32,596 nt of DNA, from NCBI GenBank assembly GCA_003635255.1, contig PYJC01000009.1, forward strand, positions 1-32,596, read 5' to 3'. The notes beneath the pieces are model-generated. The model was given only the letters and a program-made list of their open reading frames with translations, did not search any database and had not been told where the DNA came from. Position 1 is the stretch's first letter. Each line of letters begins with the position of its first letter. This document shows positions 16,469 to 25,863 of the stretch, piece by piece. Made by a program: the position numbers and the translations under genes. This stretch comes from Candidatus Poribacteria bacterium (lineage in GTDB: Bacteria; Poribacteria; WGA-4E; WGA-3G).

Positions 16469-16497
16469 TTGAATTAACAGCATATATATGCTATAAT
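16469..16497 (+). promoter_or_regulatory. Strong candidate promoter with palindromic operator for the 1473-aa conflict gene
   Basis: TTGAAT (16469-16474), a 17-nt spacer and a perfect TATAAT (16492-16497). Most of the spacer is the 12-bp perfect palindrome GCATATATATGC (16480-16491), ideally placed for a repressor dimer. A DUF433-type domain in the product is a possible autoregulator; that is inference. Confidence 0.65.
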
Positions 16498-16574
16498 GAC
16501 AGCAACAATTTATCAAAAGACTATTGTTAAAAATACACTCACACCGAACAAAACCTGATAGGAGATGAAAATCC

Positions 16575-19500
16575 ATGGAAATACTCGGTTTAGTCTTCAC
16601 AGCATATAACATTGTAGGCACTGGATTTTCTATTGCTGGTGGTATTGATCCAGCCATTAAAAAATATTACAAAACTACTGCAGAGGAACTTTTCAAAAAA
16701 TCGTTTGTTAAGGTAGTTAAACGATATGCATCGGACTTTGCTGATCTTACTGATCCAAAAACAGTTGAAGTGGATCAGAATACGCTTGATAACGTTATTG
16801 CTTCACTTAAAGACCATGATATAGTCCAGTTCACACAATTAAAACAAAGTGAAAAAATAGCAAAAATTACAACGCTCTTTCGTCATTGTATTATCGTTCC
16901 AAAACGTCAATTAACTGATAAAGATTTTGAACGAAGAATTCGCCCCGTTATTGAAAGGGTGATTATTGATTTTTATGCCCAACTTCCATTCAATCAAGGA
17001 GCATTTAATCAAATTGTCCTTGAGTATATTCAAAACAACATAAAGAATCAAGATGATGCCCACACGATGTTAACTGAATTGTCAAGTAAAATTGACTATG
17101 TGCGAAATGAAGTGACACAACGTCTTTCTGAGGATATCCAAGCCATCAAAGATGACACCGAAAAAATTAAAAATGATAATAAGGAAATTAAGCAAACGAC
17201 GGGTGCGACTTTAGATTTAGTTAGCCAATTTGAATCTCGATTCGACCTAAATATATCCGATTTAATAAAAACAGCAGTCGCAAAAGAACATCATGCAGAA
17301 ATAGACAATGCTCAAAACTTACTCAAAAATCACAAACCTACTACAACTGTTGAGTTATTAGAAACTCTGCAAAAACGAATATGGAAAGATGCTTCGGATG
17401 ATCTAAAGTTTAGTATTCTAACTAATATGGCAGCTGCTCAATTCGCTCTAAATAACGAAAAAGAAGCAGCAAAGTTATTGATTAAGGCATTTGATTTCAA
17501 TCGTGAAGACGAAAGGGCACTTTCTAACCGTGCCTTGGCTCATCTATTACTTAGAGAGGTTGAAAAGGCAGAAGAATACGCAAATCAGACACTAGAAAAA
17601 AATTCTACAAATACGGATGCTTATGTTACTCTCATTGGAATTTCTGCTGAGGAAGAACCACTTGATGAAGTAATTGCTAAAGTTCCTGACTATTTGCACG
17701 ATTCCCCACAAATTGCTTACGCTATCAGCGAGTTAGCAAAGCAGCGTGAGAATTTTGAAGCAGCGAAAAGATGGGGTGAAATTATGGTGTCGCAAGACCA
17801 GGGAAACGCTCCAGACTTCAAGGCTGCTTTCGCAACTATCTTGATTAAGCAAGCATTAGAAGATAATCTTGCAGTGGGTACCAGTCAACTTAATGGATCA
17901 CAAAAAGAACAACTGGGACGGGCAATAGGATTTCTTACTGAGGCATGGAATGCCGTTTCCAATACAGAATTAAAGGATTATAGAGCAGATTGGATCATTA
18001 ACAGGGGAATTGCCCATTTTCACCTTGGCGAGTTGACAAAAGCAACAGAAGACCTTGATACTGCCTTAGAAATTGAAAAATCAAATCCAAGTTTGATAAA
18101 AAATCGTGCGTTATTAGCTTTTGAGTGTGGAGATATACCAAAAGCTGTTGAACTTTTGGAAAAAATCCAATCCGCATCGGAAGTACCTGAAGCACCAATT
18201 ATACTTGCGAATATCTTATTCGCGAGTGAACGTTTAGATGAAGCAATAACAAAACTTAACGATTTTTTGCAAACAGATTTGTCTCCAGAACTTCAAGAAA
18301 AAGCAAGGCGTTTGCTCATTGAAGTTTATATTGCTGATAAACGTTTTGATGATGCATTAGAAATTTCAATAGCGATGCGCGAGTCAACGCCAACGAGCAT
18401 AGCGAATCTTGTTGACGCTGCTCGCATTTTTAGCGCGAATGAAAAACTCGATGAAGCAATTTCTCTACTCAAGGAAGCATACAACTATGTTCAGGATGGT
18501 GCAGAATTTCTTGATATTGTAATGTTAGCTGACCAATTTTACATCCATGAACTATTTAAAGAAGCTGCTACGCTTTACGAAAAACTTGCTGACACGAACT
18601 TAAATTCTGAATTAACACAGTGGTTGATCAAAAGTTATTATGGCGCGGGAGAAATCGGGAAAGCACTTGAGATATGTCAGAAACTTGGTGAGAAATATGG
18701 ACCACTTGAAAACATCTCCGAGATGGAGGTTGTGATTTATGAGGAAATCGGCAATATGAGTCAAGCCGAAATGGTATGTAAGGACTATTTGAAAAAATTT
18801 CCTAATGATATTAATATGCGAATCCGTCTTGGAATGATTCTTATTCGATCTTCTAAAGAGACTGAAGTTGATAATGTGTTAGATAGTTTTCCTGAAATCA
18901 AAGACTTTTCATACCTAAAAGATCTTTCTTTGCAAGGATGCTTTGAATTAGCTCTGTTACATCAAATAAGACTACAACCGGAAAAAGCATTGGAGATTAT
19001 GTACGAAGTGCGTAGAACGCATTTTAATAATCCTGATGCCCACCTTTTATATATCAAGATTTTCCTTTCAGTTGAAAAGGAAATTCCTGAGATGCTAAAA
19101 CCTACTCAAGTTGAAAAAGATACAGCGGTCAAAATCAACATTTCTGACGAAGACTATTGGTATATCATTGAAGAACGTGTCGATGCAGATATCAAACGCG
19201 ACGAACGTGATGTGAATGACCCTTTCGCTCAACAATTAACCGGAAAAAATATAAATGACGAGGTGAGTTTAGGGAAGAAAATGTCCGGTCCAAAAACTGG
19301 AAAGATCGTTGATATCAAGAGTAAATTCTCTTATGCCTATCAAGAGAGTTTTCGTATATATGAACATCTGTTTCCTTTAGACCAGGGCATGGATAATATA
19401 AAAATAGATGATTCTGAAGAAATCGGCGATAAAGAAAGATTTCAACAAATGTTTGAAATAATCGATCGGAGGCAAGATAGAATAAATAAAATTGAAGAAC

Positions 19501-20996
19501 TATACAAAAAAGAAAACATAACAATCGGTGGTTTTACAGGATTAGTCGGTAGTAATAGTTTAGATACGTGGGGTTCCCTCATGGGTAACCCTGAATTAGG
19601 GATTAGGTGTAGTATTGGGGGTATTGAGGAAAGAAGCAGCATCCTTAACCGACTTAATCATTCCAACCCTAAACTTGTTGTAGACATTATTTCCCTAATA
19701 ACTTTACACAGTTTGGATGCTGCGGATATTGTGGTCAGCACGTTTGGGAAGTTCTGCATTGCTCAATCGACTATTGATGAATTACAGAGTATTATCAGTG
19801 AAAGAGAGGGAATGTGGTCTAAACGCGAGGGCATGATAATTGGTAAAGAAGGAAATCGGTATGTAAAACAAATTATCAATCCTGAGGAAATGAAGCAGGG
19901 AATAGAATATCTAAAAAACATCATTCACTGGATTAGAGAGAACTGTGAAGTTGGTCAAATCACTGTTGGGTCAGAGATGAACCAATTACGCAGGAGGGAA
20001 CTCAATGACATACTACAACAGCATTTCCTTGATACTGTTCTGCTTGCAAGCCAACCGGGGCACCTACTTTTCTCGGATGATGGACGACTCAGATATTACG
20101 CGAAAACAAGCCTCAATAGCGATGCCGGGACAAATTTTAAAATTGAGGGTGTGTGGACACAAGTTTTATTGGAACATTGTGTTAAGCAAAATCTCCTTGA
20201 TAAAGTTAACTACGATGAGATGACGATAAAACTTGTTTGTTCTCGCTACTATCACACTGTTTTTGATGCAGACCTACTATTGGAAATTGCAAAACGGGCA
20301 GATTGGAAGCTCTCTGAGCCTTACAACACTTTTGTGCTTGCTTTAAGTGAAGAACGAATGAATGGACATACAGCATTAGACGTGTGCGTTGATTTTCTCT
20401 TTAAACTTTGGGAGGAATCAATTTCTATCAGACAAAAAGAATTCTTGACGTTGGGTTTATTAACGGGACTCACTTATGGAAGGAATGCCCACACAGTATT
20501 GAACCGACTTGAATATCTAATTCAAAATAAGCATACACTTTTTTTGCCCGTTGAAAACAGTATTCTCAGACAAATCCGTAATTTTCAACAGATCTATCCT
20601 CTTGAAGATAACTTTACATTTTTGGCGGAAAATGATATTCGTGTCAAGGGAACACGGGTAGGTATTGAAACTATCCTATACGAATATATTCACAATAGCA
20701 AACTACCAGAAGTAATCGCTGATCGCTACTATTATTCACTCACAGTGGAACAGGTTTACGCTACGATCCTATATTATCTTCAAAATCAAGAAAAAGTTGG
20801 TACATATCTGGCGGATTATCTAAAATTTTGCCAAAATGCCCGAGAGGAAAACGAGAAAGATCCGCCTCCCGGTGCTGTTCGCTTGCGTAAACTTATAGCA
20901 GAAAAGGAAGCAAATTCTGATATACCCGATCCCACCAATCCAAAAAACGATACAGCAAGTACAACCCAATTTCCAACCAATAATGAACAGGGCTAA
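16575..20996 (+). CDS. TPR / GreAB-C-like / PIN nuclease protein with C-terminal DUF433 antitoxin-like domain
   Basis: 1473 residues; ATG with GGAG 10 nt upstream. Residues 1-150 are helical with a hydrophobic start (LGLVFTAYNIVGTGFSIAGG), then a probable coiled coil (about 160-220). TPR-like helix pairs fill about 243-860 (for example ALSNRALAHLLLREVEKAEEYA, INRGIAHFHLGELTKATEDL). Residues about 865-935 resemble the C-terminal domain of GreA/GreB (DPFAQQLTGKNINDEVSL at 882). A PIN ribonuclease domain spans about 1030-1240, with likely metal ligands Asp1037 (VVDIISL), Glu1069 (TIDELQS), and Asp1168/Asp1169 (LFSDDGR). From about 1345 to 1455 lies a DUF433-type antitoxin domain: RVKGTRVGIETILYEYI, LTVEQVYATILYYLQN, PPPGAVRLRKLIAEKE. 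I recall TPR-GreAB-C-PIN proteins from comparative studies of bacterial conflict systems but cannot verify that here. The gene is clearly more AT-rich than its flanks, suggesting transfer. It separates hsdM from hsdS. Confidence 0.78.
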   Translation: MEILGLVFTAYNIVGTGFSIAGGIDPAIKKYYKTTAEELFKKSFVKVVKRYASDFADLTDPKTVEVDQNTLDNVIASLKDHDIVQFTQLKQSEKIAKITTLFRHCIIVPKRQLTDKDFERRIRPVIERVIIDFYAQLPFNQGAFNQIVLEYIQNNIKNQDDAHTMLTELSSKIDYVRNEVTQRLSEDIQAIKDDTEKIKNDNKEIKQTTGATLDLVSQFESRFDLNISDLIKTAVAKEHHAEIDNAQNLLKNHKPTTTVELLETLQKRIWKDASDDLKFSILTNMAAAQFALNNEKEAAKLLIKAFDFNREDERALSNRALAHLLLREVEKAEEYANQTLEKNSTNTDAYVTLIGISAEEEPLDEVIAKVPDYLHDSPQIAYAISELAKQRENFEAAKRWGEIMVSQDQGNAPDFKAAFATILIKQALEDNLAVGTSQLNGSQKEQLGRAIGFLTEAWNAVSNTELKDYRADWIINRGIAHFHLGELTKATEDLDTALEIEKSNPSLIKNRALLAFECGDIPKAVELLEKIQSASEVPEAPIILANILFASERLDEAITKLNDFLQTDLSPELQEKARRLLIEVYIADKRFDDALEISIAMRESTPTSIANLVDAARIFSANEKLDEAISLLKEAYNYVQDGAEFLDIVMLADQFYIHELFKEAATLYEKLADTNLNSELTQWLIKSYYGAGEIGKALEICQKLGEKYGPLENISEMEVVIYEEIGNMSQAEMVCKDYLKKFPNDINMRIRLGMILIRSSKETEVDNVLDSFPEIKDFSYLKDLSLQGCFELALLHQIRLQPEKALEIMYEVRRTHFNNPDAHLLYIKIFLSVEKEIPEMLKPTQVEKDTAVKINISDEDYWYIIEERVDADIKRDERDVNDPFAQQLTGKNINDEVSLGKKMSGPKTGKIVDIKSKFSYAYQESFRIYEHLFPLDQGMDNIKIDDSEEIGDKERFQQMFEIIDRRQDRINKIEELYKKENITIGGFTGLVGSNSLDTWGSLMGNPELGIRCSIGGIEERSSILNRLNHSNPKLVVDIISLITLHSLDAADIVVSTFGKFCIAQSTIDELQSIISEREGMWSKREGMIIGKEGNRYVKQIINPEEMKQGIEYLKNIIHWIRENCEVGQITVGSEMNQLRRRELNDILQQHFLDTVLLASQPGHLLFSDDGRLRYYAKTSLNSDAGTNFKIEGVWTQVLLEHCVKQNLLDKVNYDEMTIKLVCSRYYHTVFDADLLLEIAKRADWKLSEPYNTFVLALSEERMNGHTALDVCVDFLFKLWEESISIRQKEFLTLGLLTGLTYGRNAHTVLNRLEYLIQNKHTLFLPVENSILRQIRNFQQIYPLEDNFTFLAENDIRVKGTRVGIETILYEYIHNSKLPEVIADRYYYSLTVEQVYATILYYLQNQEKVGTYLADYLKFCQNAREENEKDPPPGAVRLRKLIAEKEANSDIPDPTNPKNDTASTTQFPTNNEQG

Positions 20997-20998
20997 AG

Positions 20999-21355
20999 AT
21001 GCGTCGGTATCTGATAGACGAAAATATTTCTCCGGAATACCGTACGCAATTGCGCAACCATGAGTCATCCTTAAAGGTCTTGGCGGTTGGTGATGAAGGT
21101 GCACCTCCGAAAAGCACGTCAGACCCAGAAATCTTAGTGTGGTGTGAACAGCACCAATTTAGCTTGATAACAAACAATCGGGAAAGCATGCCGCAACATC
21201 TCTCTGACCATATCGCAGCAGGACATCATGTGCCCGGCATTTTCACGATTAATCTTCAAGTGCCAATGGGAAAAATTATTGACGAGTTGATTCTCATCGC
21301 TGGTGCATCTGACGAAGACGAATATATGGACGAAATTAAATATCTACCACTTTAG
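20999..21355 (+). CDS. DUF5615-family PIN-like protein (putative toxin nuclease)
   Basis: 118 residues beginning 2 nt after the stop of the large conflict gene, so translation is probably coupled. The DUF5615 pattern is present: RYLIDENIS at the start (Asp7, Glu8, Asn9), DPEILVWCEQHQFSLITNNRE (Asp42; Thr58-Asn59-Asn60), and HHVPGIFTINLQVPMGKIIDELILI. The usual T-x-D-x-D-F strand is TNNRESM here, a variant I recall from cyanobacterial members. In the family these putative ribonucleases are normally paired with a DUF433 antitoxin encoded just upstream; here a DUF433-like domain forms the C-terminus of the preceding 1473-residue protein. Its stop lies 70 bp before hsdS. Activity is inferred from the family. 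Confidence 0.82.
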   Translation: MRRYLIDENISPEYRTQLRNHESSLKVLAVGDEGAPPKSTSDPEILVWCEQHQFSLITNNRESMPQHLSDHIAAGHHVPGIFTINLQVPMGKIIDELILIAGASDEDEYMDEIKYLPL

Positions 21356-21425
21356 CTATGAGCTCAAGTTTGTGCCTTCTTCCGAATTCTCACAATCTGC
21401 TATATGTTGAATCAGAGAGGATGCA

Positions 21426-22661
21426 ATGAACGATATAAATTTACCAAAACATTGGAAAAAGATAAAACTATCAAATCAAGATTTATTCAATTTTGAAAGT
21501 GGTATTTGGAAAGGAAAAAAAGAACCACTTGAAGAGTGTACCGTTGTAAGAAATACCAATTTCACCAGTGATGGGTACCTTGACCTAACCGATGTAGCAG
21601 TTTTACCTATAGAACAGCGGCATTTAGTAAAGAAAAGCCTGAAATGGGGTGATATTGTTATTGAGCGGTCTGGAGGAGGTCCAAAACAACCTGTTGGTAG
21701 AGTCGTATTTTTTAACCTTAATGATGCGAAATACTGTTTTAGTAATTTCACAAGTCGTTTAAGGGTAATCGATAGGAACACAGTATTTCCTTCTTATCTA
21801 TTTTTTTTCCTTCTATATTTTCATGACTCTGGGCAAACCCGGCAGCTACAACAAAGGACAACTGGAATTAGAAACTTGATGTTTCAAAATTACAAAGACA
21901 CGACAATCCCCCTACCCCCGCTCCCCGAACAACGCGCCATTGCCCACGTCTTACAAACAATCCAAGAAGCAAAGTTTACCCGTCAGCGCGAGATTGCGTT
22001 AGAACAAGAACGCAAAGCGGCATTGATGGATTACCTCTTTTCACACGGCACGAAGGGTGAACCCCGCAAGCGGACGGAAATCGGCGAGATTCCTGAGAGT
22101 TGGGAAGTAACAAAGTTAGGCGATTTACTAAAGTTGAAAAGTGGGGTGTCCCGACCCAAAGATATAGAGAGTAAACCCAATGCCAAGTTAACTGTTCCAG
22201 TATATGGCGGAAACGGCATTTTAGGGTACACTAGCGAGAAATTTAGTGATCAAAGGCTTCTTGTAATCGGGCGTGTTGGAGAGTATTGCGGTTGTGTGCA
22301 TATCGCGGAATCCCCTAATTGGATTACCGATAATGCTTTATATTCAGAGAAATGGTTTAGTAGTGAGATTTTACTTGATTTTCTGGCAGGACAATTAAAG
22401 TACTTCAATTTAAATCGATTTCAAAGGAGAGGTGGACAACCGTTGGTTACACAAAGTATTCTCCATCAACTCAAAATACCTCTTCCGCCATTTACCGAAC
22501 AACGTGCCATTGCTGCCGTTTTTCAAGCGATTGATGAAAAAATAGCAGCCCTTGAACGAGAGGTTGAACATCTGGACGAACTCTTCCACGCCATGCTTGA
22601 CGAACTGATGACAGGGAGGCGGTCTGCTGTGCCTTTAATCGAAAGCGGAGTGATACAATGA
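21426..22661 (+). CDS. hsdS: Type I restriction-modification specificity subunit (S)
   Basis: 411 residues; AGAGAGGA precedes the ATG. The subunit reads the bipartite DNA target for both the methyltransferase and the endonuclease. Two target recognition domains are visible: TRD1 about residues 1-160, ending in PLPPLPEQRAIAHVLQTIQEA, and TRD2 about 215-355, ending in IPLPPFTEQRAIAAVFQAIDE. Each is followed by a conserved long helix (FTRQREIALEQERKAALMDYLF and KIAALEREVEHLDELFHAMLDELMTG). Both TRDs are AT-rich while the conserved spacers are closer to the genomic average, which fits TRD exchange. The gene overlaps hsdR by 4 bp (ATGA). Confidence 0.93.
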   Translation: MNDINLPKHWKKIKLSNQDLFNFESGIWKGKKEPLEECTVVRNTNFTSDGYLDLTDVAVLPIEQRHLVKKSLKWGDIVIERSGGGPKQPVGRVVFFNLNDAKYCFSNFTSRLRVIDRNTVFPSYLFFFLLYFHDSGQTRQLQQRTTGIRNLMFQNYKDTTIPLPPLPEQRAIAHVLQTIQEAKFTRQREIALEQERKAALMDYLFSHGTKGEPRKRTEIGEIPESWEVTKLGDLLKLKSGVSRPKDIESKPNAKLTVPVYGGNGILGYTSEKFSDQRLLVIGRVGEYCGCVHIAESPNWITDNALYSEKWFSSEILLDFLAGQLKYFNLNRFQRRGGQPLVTQSILHQLKIPLPPFTEQRAIAAVFQAIDEKIAALEREVEHLDELFHAMLDELMTGRRSAVPLIESGVIQ

Positions 22662-25531
22662 GTGAGTATACGGCTGTTCAAGGACCGATGCTTCACTATA
22701 GCGACCAAATTGGTTGGACGCGCGTCTCTCGATCACAAGCCATGCAGATGCGTGGTGGTAATACCGCCGCGCGTTATTTTACCGATATCTTGAAAGCGCA
22801 ACTTTTGAAACTCAACACAGGCATCGTAGACAATTCCAATTGCGATGAGATTATACGGCAACTCGGTTTGCTTAGGGCAACCCTTGAGGGGAATCAGGAG
22901 GCATTGTTGTGGATGCGCGGTGAAAAGTCAACTTTCGTCCCGAGTGAGAATCGAGAGCGCAACGTCACCCTGATTGACTTTGAAAACCCTGACGATAATC
23001 TATTTCACGTCACCGATGAATGGGAACAACAAAGTACCGTTCACTTGAATCGGGCGGATGCGGTATTTCTGATTAATGGAATCCCCGTTGCAATTGTGGA
23101 GACCAAAAATGTTGGAAAACCGGACGGATTGGCACTCGGTGTGGATCAAATCCGCCGCTACCACGACGAGACACCAGAGATGTTCACAACTGCCCAACTC
23201 TTTGGTGTGACGCAATTGATGGACTTCTTCTATGGCGTGACGTGGAACACCAATCGCAAAAACCTGTTCAACTGGAAAATTGACGAACCTACAAACTATG
23301 AGCAGAAGGTAAAGACGTTTTTCGATCGCGGGCGTTTTCTGGAAGTGTTGCAACGGTCGATCATCTTCCAAAGCAGAGACGATCAACTCACCAAAGTCGT
23401 GTTACGTCAACATCAGACGCGCGCTGTGGAGAAAGTCATTGAACGCGTTCAAGATCCGAACAAACGGCGCGGGCTTGTCTGGCATACACAGGGCAGCGGT
23501 AAAACCCTCACCATGATAAGCATTGCGGCGCGACTCCTACGCGGTGGTGAACAGATAGAAAAGCCTACCGTGCTGATGGTGGTTGACCGCAATGAACTGG
23601 AGAGCCAACTCTTTAGAAACATCACCGGTTACGGTATCACCACGCTCGAAGTTGCACAAAGCAAAGATGATTTGGAAAAGGTTTTAGCCTCCGATTACCG
23701 TGGTTTAATCGTGTCAATGATTCATAAGTTTGACAAGCGACCCGCGGACCTTAACACCCGTGAAAGCGTGGCAGTGCTGATTGACGAGGCACACCGGACG
23801 ACCGGCGGCGATTTTGGGAATTATTTGATGGCTGCCCTCCCCAACGCAACCTACATCGGATTTACCGGCACCCCCATTGATAGTCTCTCTAAAGGCGAAG
23901 GCACTTTTAAGGTCTTCGGCAAAGACGACGCGCAGGGTTATTTGGACAAATACGCTATCGCTGAATCCATTGAAGACGGGACAACTGTAAAATTGAATTA
24001 CGCGCTTGCGCCATCCGGCTTGCAAGTTGACCGCGAGTTATTAGAGCAGGAGTTTTTAAACCTTGCCGAAACAGAAGGGGTTAGTGATCCTGATGAATTG
24101 AACGCAATTCTTGATCGTGCTGTCAACCTAAAAGAGATGATGAAATCGCCCGATAGAGTAGACAGAATTGCTGAGTTTGTTGCCAAAGACTTCCAAGAAA
24201 GAATTGCACCGATGGGATTCAAAGCGTTTTTAGTGGGTGTGGATCGCGAAGCGTGCGCGCTTTACAAACAAGCATTGGATAACTATTTACCACCAGCGTA
24301 TTCGGAAGTGGTCTATTCAGAGGACAATCGAGATTCTGAGTTAATGAAAACGTACTACCATACATCGGATCAGGAAAAGGAGATCCGTAAGAAATTCGTC
24401 AACAAAAACGAACAGCCGAAGATTTTGATTGTAACCCAAAAATTGTTGACAGGGTTTGATGCGCCGATTCTTTATTGTATGTATCTCGATAAACCGATGC
24501 GCGACCATGTGCTGTTACAAGCGATTGCGCGTGTCAACCGACCCTACGAAGATGCGGATGGGTTGGTAAAACCTGCAGGGTTCGTGTTAGACTTTGTCGG
24601 TATTTTTGAGAATATGAAAAAGGCACTCGCTTTCGATTCCGACACGGTGGAGAGTGTCATTCAAAACATTGATGTACTCAAAGAGGCTTTCGCGAAGTTG
24701 ATGCGCGAAGACGCACAGCAGTATCTACCTCTTGCCGAAGGTTCGGATGATAAAGCAAAGGAACAGGCAATTGGGTATTTCGAGGATAAAGAGGTTCGAG
24801 AGACATTTTTCACCTTTTTCAAACAGGGGCAGAATCTCTACAATATCTTGTCGCCTGATACCTTTTTACGCGAATTTATAAAAGATTATCAGACACTCGC
24901 AACCCTCTATGGATTAATCCGTAATGCCCATTCTGACCATATTTATGTTGATAAAGAATTGACCGCTAAGACGCGGGAACTTTTACAAGATCATACGGAG
25001 AGTAATCTATTTGCGTTACCAGACGCTGTTTATGAACTGAGCGAAACGACGCTAAACGAAATAAATCAGAGCAACGTATCCGATACAGTTAAGGTGCTGA
25101 ATTTACGGAAGGCACTGCGTCAGACGGTAATGGATCAAGGCAGATCGAATCCATTTCTGATTTCGATTGGTGAACGCGCGGAAGCGGTTGCAGAGGCTTA
25201 TGAAAATCGTCAGTCAGGAACCCAAGATACTTTGGCTGAGTTTATGAGGTTAGTTGAAGAAGTTTCACGCGCTACAAGAGAACAAGATCAAATGGATATG
25301 GACGATAACACTTATGCGGTTTATACAGTTCTTAAAAATGTCATAGAAGATGTTAACCCCGAGCAGGCACGAGCCGTTGACCAAATTTTTGAACAGTTTC
25401 CCGATTATCGGTGGGATAATCAACAAGGGAGTCGGTTGCGGATAATGCTCTATCGGACATTAGAACCCACAGTCGGCAGAGAAAATATAATCGAAACGAC
25501 GAACAAATTGTTGAGGCTGGAACGCATATGA
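22658..25531 (+). CDS. hsdR: Type I restriction-modification endonuclease/translocase subunit (R)
   Basis: 957 residues, within the family range. The N-terminal nuclease domain has the PD-(D/E)xK-type signature LNRADAVFLINGIPVAIVETKN. The superfamily 2 motor follows: Walker A HTQGSGKTLTM (Lys282), DEAH box (VLIDEAHRT, Asp376), motif III FTGTPI and motif VI LLQAIARVNRPY. The C-terminal helical region anchors the R subunit to the M2S core. The complex translocates unmethylated DNA and cuts at distance. Start overlaps hsdS and the stop overlaps the next gene, each by 4 bp (ATGA), so the three genes form one translationally coupled unit. The frame is intact with all motifs present, so the system should be active if hsdM is expressed. 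Confidence 0.95.
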   Translation: MSEYTAVQGPMLHYSDQIGWTRVSRSQAMQMRGGNTAARYFTDILKAQLLKLNTGIVDNSNCDEIIRQLGLLRATLEGNQEALLWMRGEKSTFVPSENRERNVTLIDFENPDDNLFHVTDEWEQQSTVHLNRADAVFLINGIPVAIVETKNVGKPDGLALGVDQIRRYHDETPEMFTTAQLFGVTQLMDFFYGVTWNTNRKNLFNWKIDEPTNYEQKVKTFFDRGRFLEVLQRSIIFQSRDDQLTKVVLRQHQTRAVEKVIERVQDPNKRRGLVWHTQGSGKTLTMISIAARLLRGGEQIEKPTVLMVVDRNELESQLFRNITGYGITTLEVAQSKDDLEKVLASDYRGLIVSMIHKFDKRPADLNTRESVAVLIDEAHRTTGGDFGNYLMAALPNATYIGFTGTPIDSLSKGEGTFKVFGKDDAQGYLDKYAIAESIEDGTTVKLNYALAPSGLQVDRELLEQEFLNLAETEGVSDPDELNAILDRAVNLKEMMKSPDRVDRIAEFVAKDFQERIAPMGFKAFLVGVDREACALYKQALDNYLPPAYSEVVYSEDNRDSELMKTYYHTSDQEKEIRKKFVNKNEQPKILIVTQKLLTGFDAPILYCMYLDKPMRDHVLLQAIARVNRPYEDADGLVKPAGFVLDFVGIFENMKKALAFDSDTVESVIQNIDVLKEAFAKLMREDAQQYLPLAEGSDDKAKEQAIGYFEDKEVRETFFTFFKQGQNLYNILSPDTFLREFIKDYQTLATLYGLIRNAHSDHIYVDKELTAKTRELLQDHTESNLFALPDAVYELSETTLNEINQSNVSDTVKVLNLRKALRQTVMDQGRSNPFLISIGERAEAVAEAYENRQSGTQDTLAEFMRLVEEVSRATREQDQMDMDDNTYAVYTVLKNVIEDVNPEQARAVDQIFEQFPDYRWDNQQGSRLRIMLYRTLEPTVGRENIIETTNKLLRLERI

Positions 25532-25827
25532 ATGCCAGTAAAGCGGATTTGAAAGGGGCAGCACAACAGTGGGCAGAGCGTATCGGGGTCAAGGTGCGGG
25601 AGATTCATCTGCGGCACATGCGGCGGAAATGGGCATCTATTTCAACAAATGGGAGATTGACGCTCAACACCGACCTGCTCAACTTACCGGAAACGTTGAC
25701 GGAATTCGTGATTGTCCATGAATTGGTGCATTTGCTCGTCCCGAATCACGGTAAGTTATTCAAGGGTTATATGTCTGCGTATCTTCCCGATTGGGAGGAG
25801 AGACAGAATCGTCTGAGATTACTTTAA
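25528..25827 (+). CDS. Short YgjP/SprT-like zinc metalloprotease-type protein in the hsd operon
   Basis: 99 residues, starting on the ATGA that ends hsdR. It carries the gluzincin motif HELVH (His64, Glu65, His68) and a third candidate zinc ligand His74 in PNHGKLF, the arrangement of YgjP/DUF45 (M48-like) proteins. WASISTNGRLTLNTDLLNLP is the preceding conserved strand. Classical YgjP proteins are about 230 residues; this one has only the catalytic half. Short members occur at the ends of Type I R-M operons, which fits the coupling seen here. A role in proteolytic control of the restriction subunit is a speculation from context. Confidence 0.82.
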   Translation: MNASKADLKGAAQQWAERIGVKVREIHLRHMRRKWASISTNGRLTLNTDLLNLPETLTEFVIVHELVHLLVPNHGKLFKGYMSAYLPDWEERQNRLRLL

Positions 25828-25863
25828 AAAAACGAGATTTTATTTGCATGTTATCAATCTATC

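Noticed and set aside
20820..21189. Minus-strand frames opposite the DUF433/DUF5615 junction
   Set aside because: They mirror strongly supported genes on the plus strand and carry no motifs of their own.
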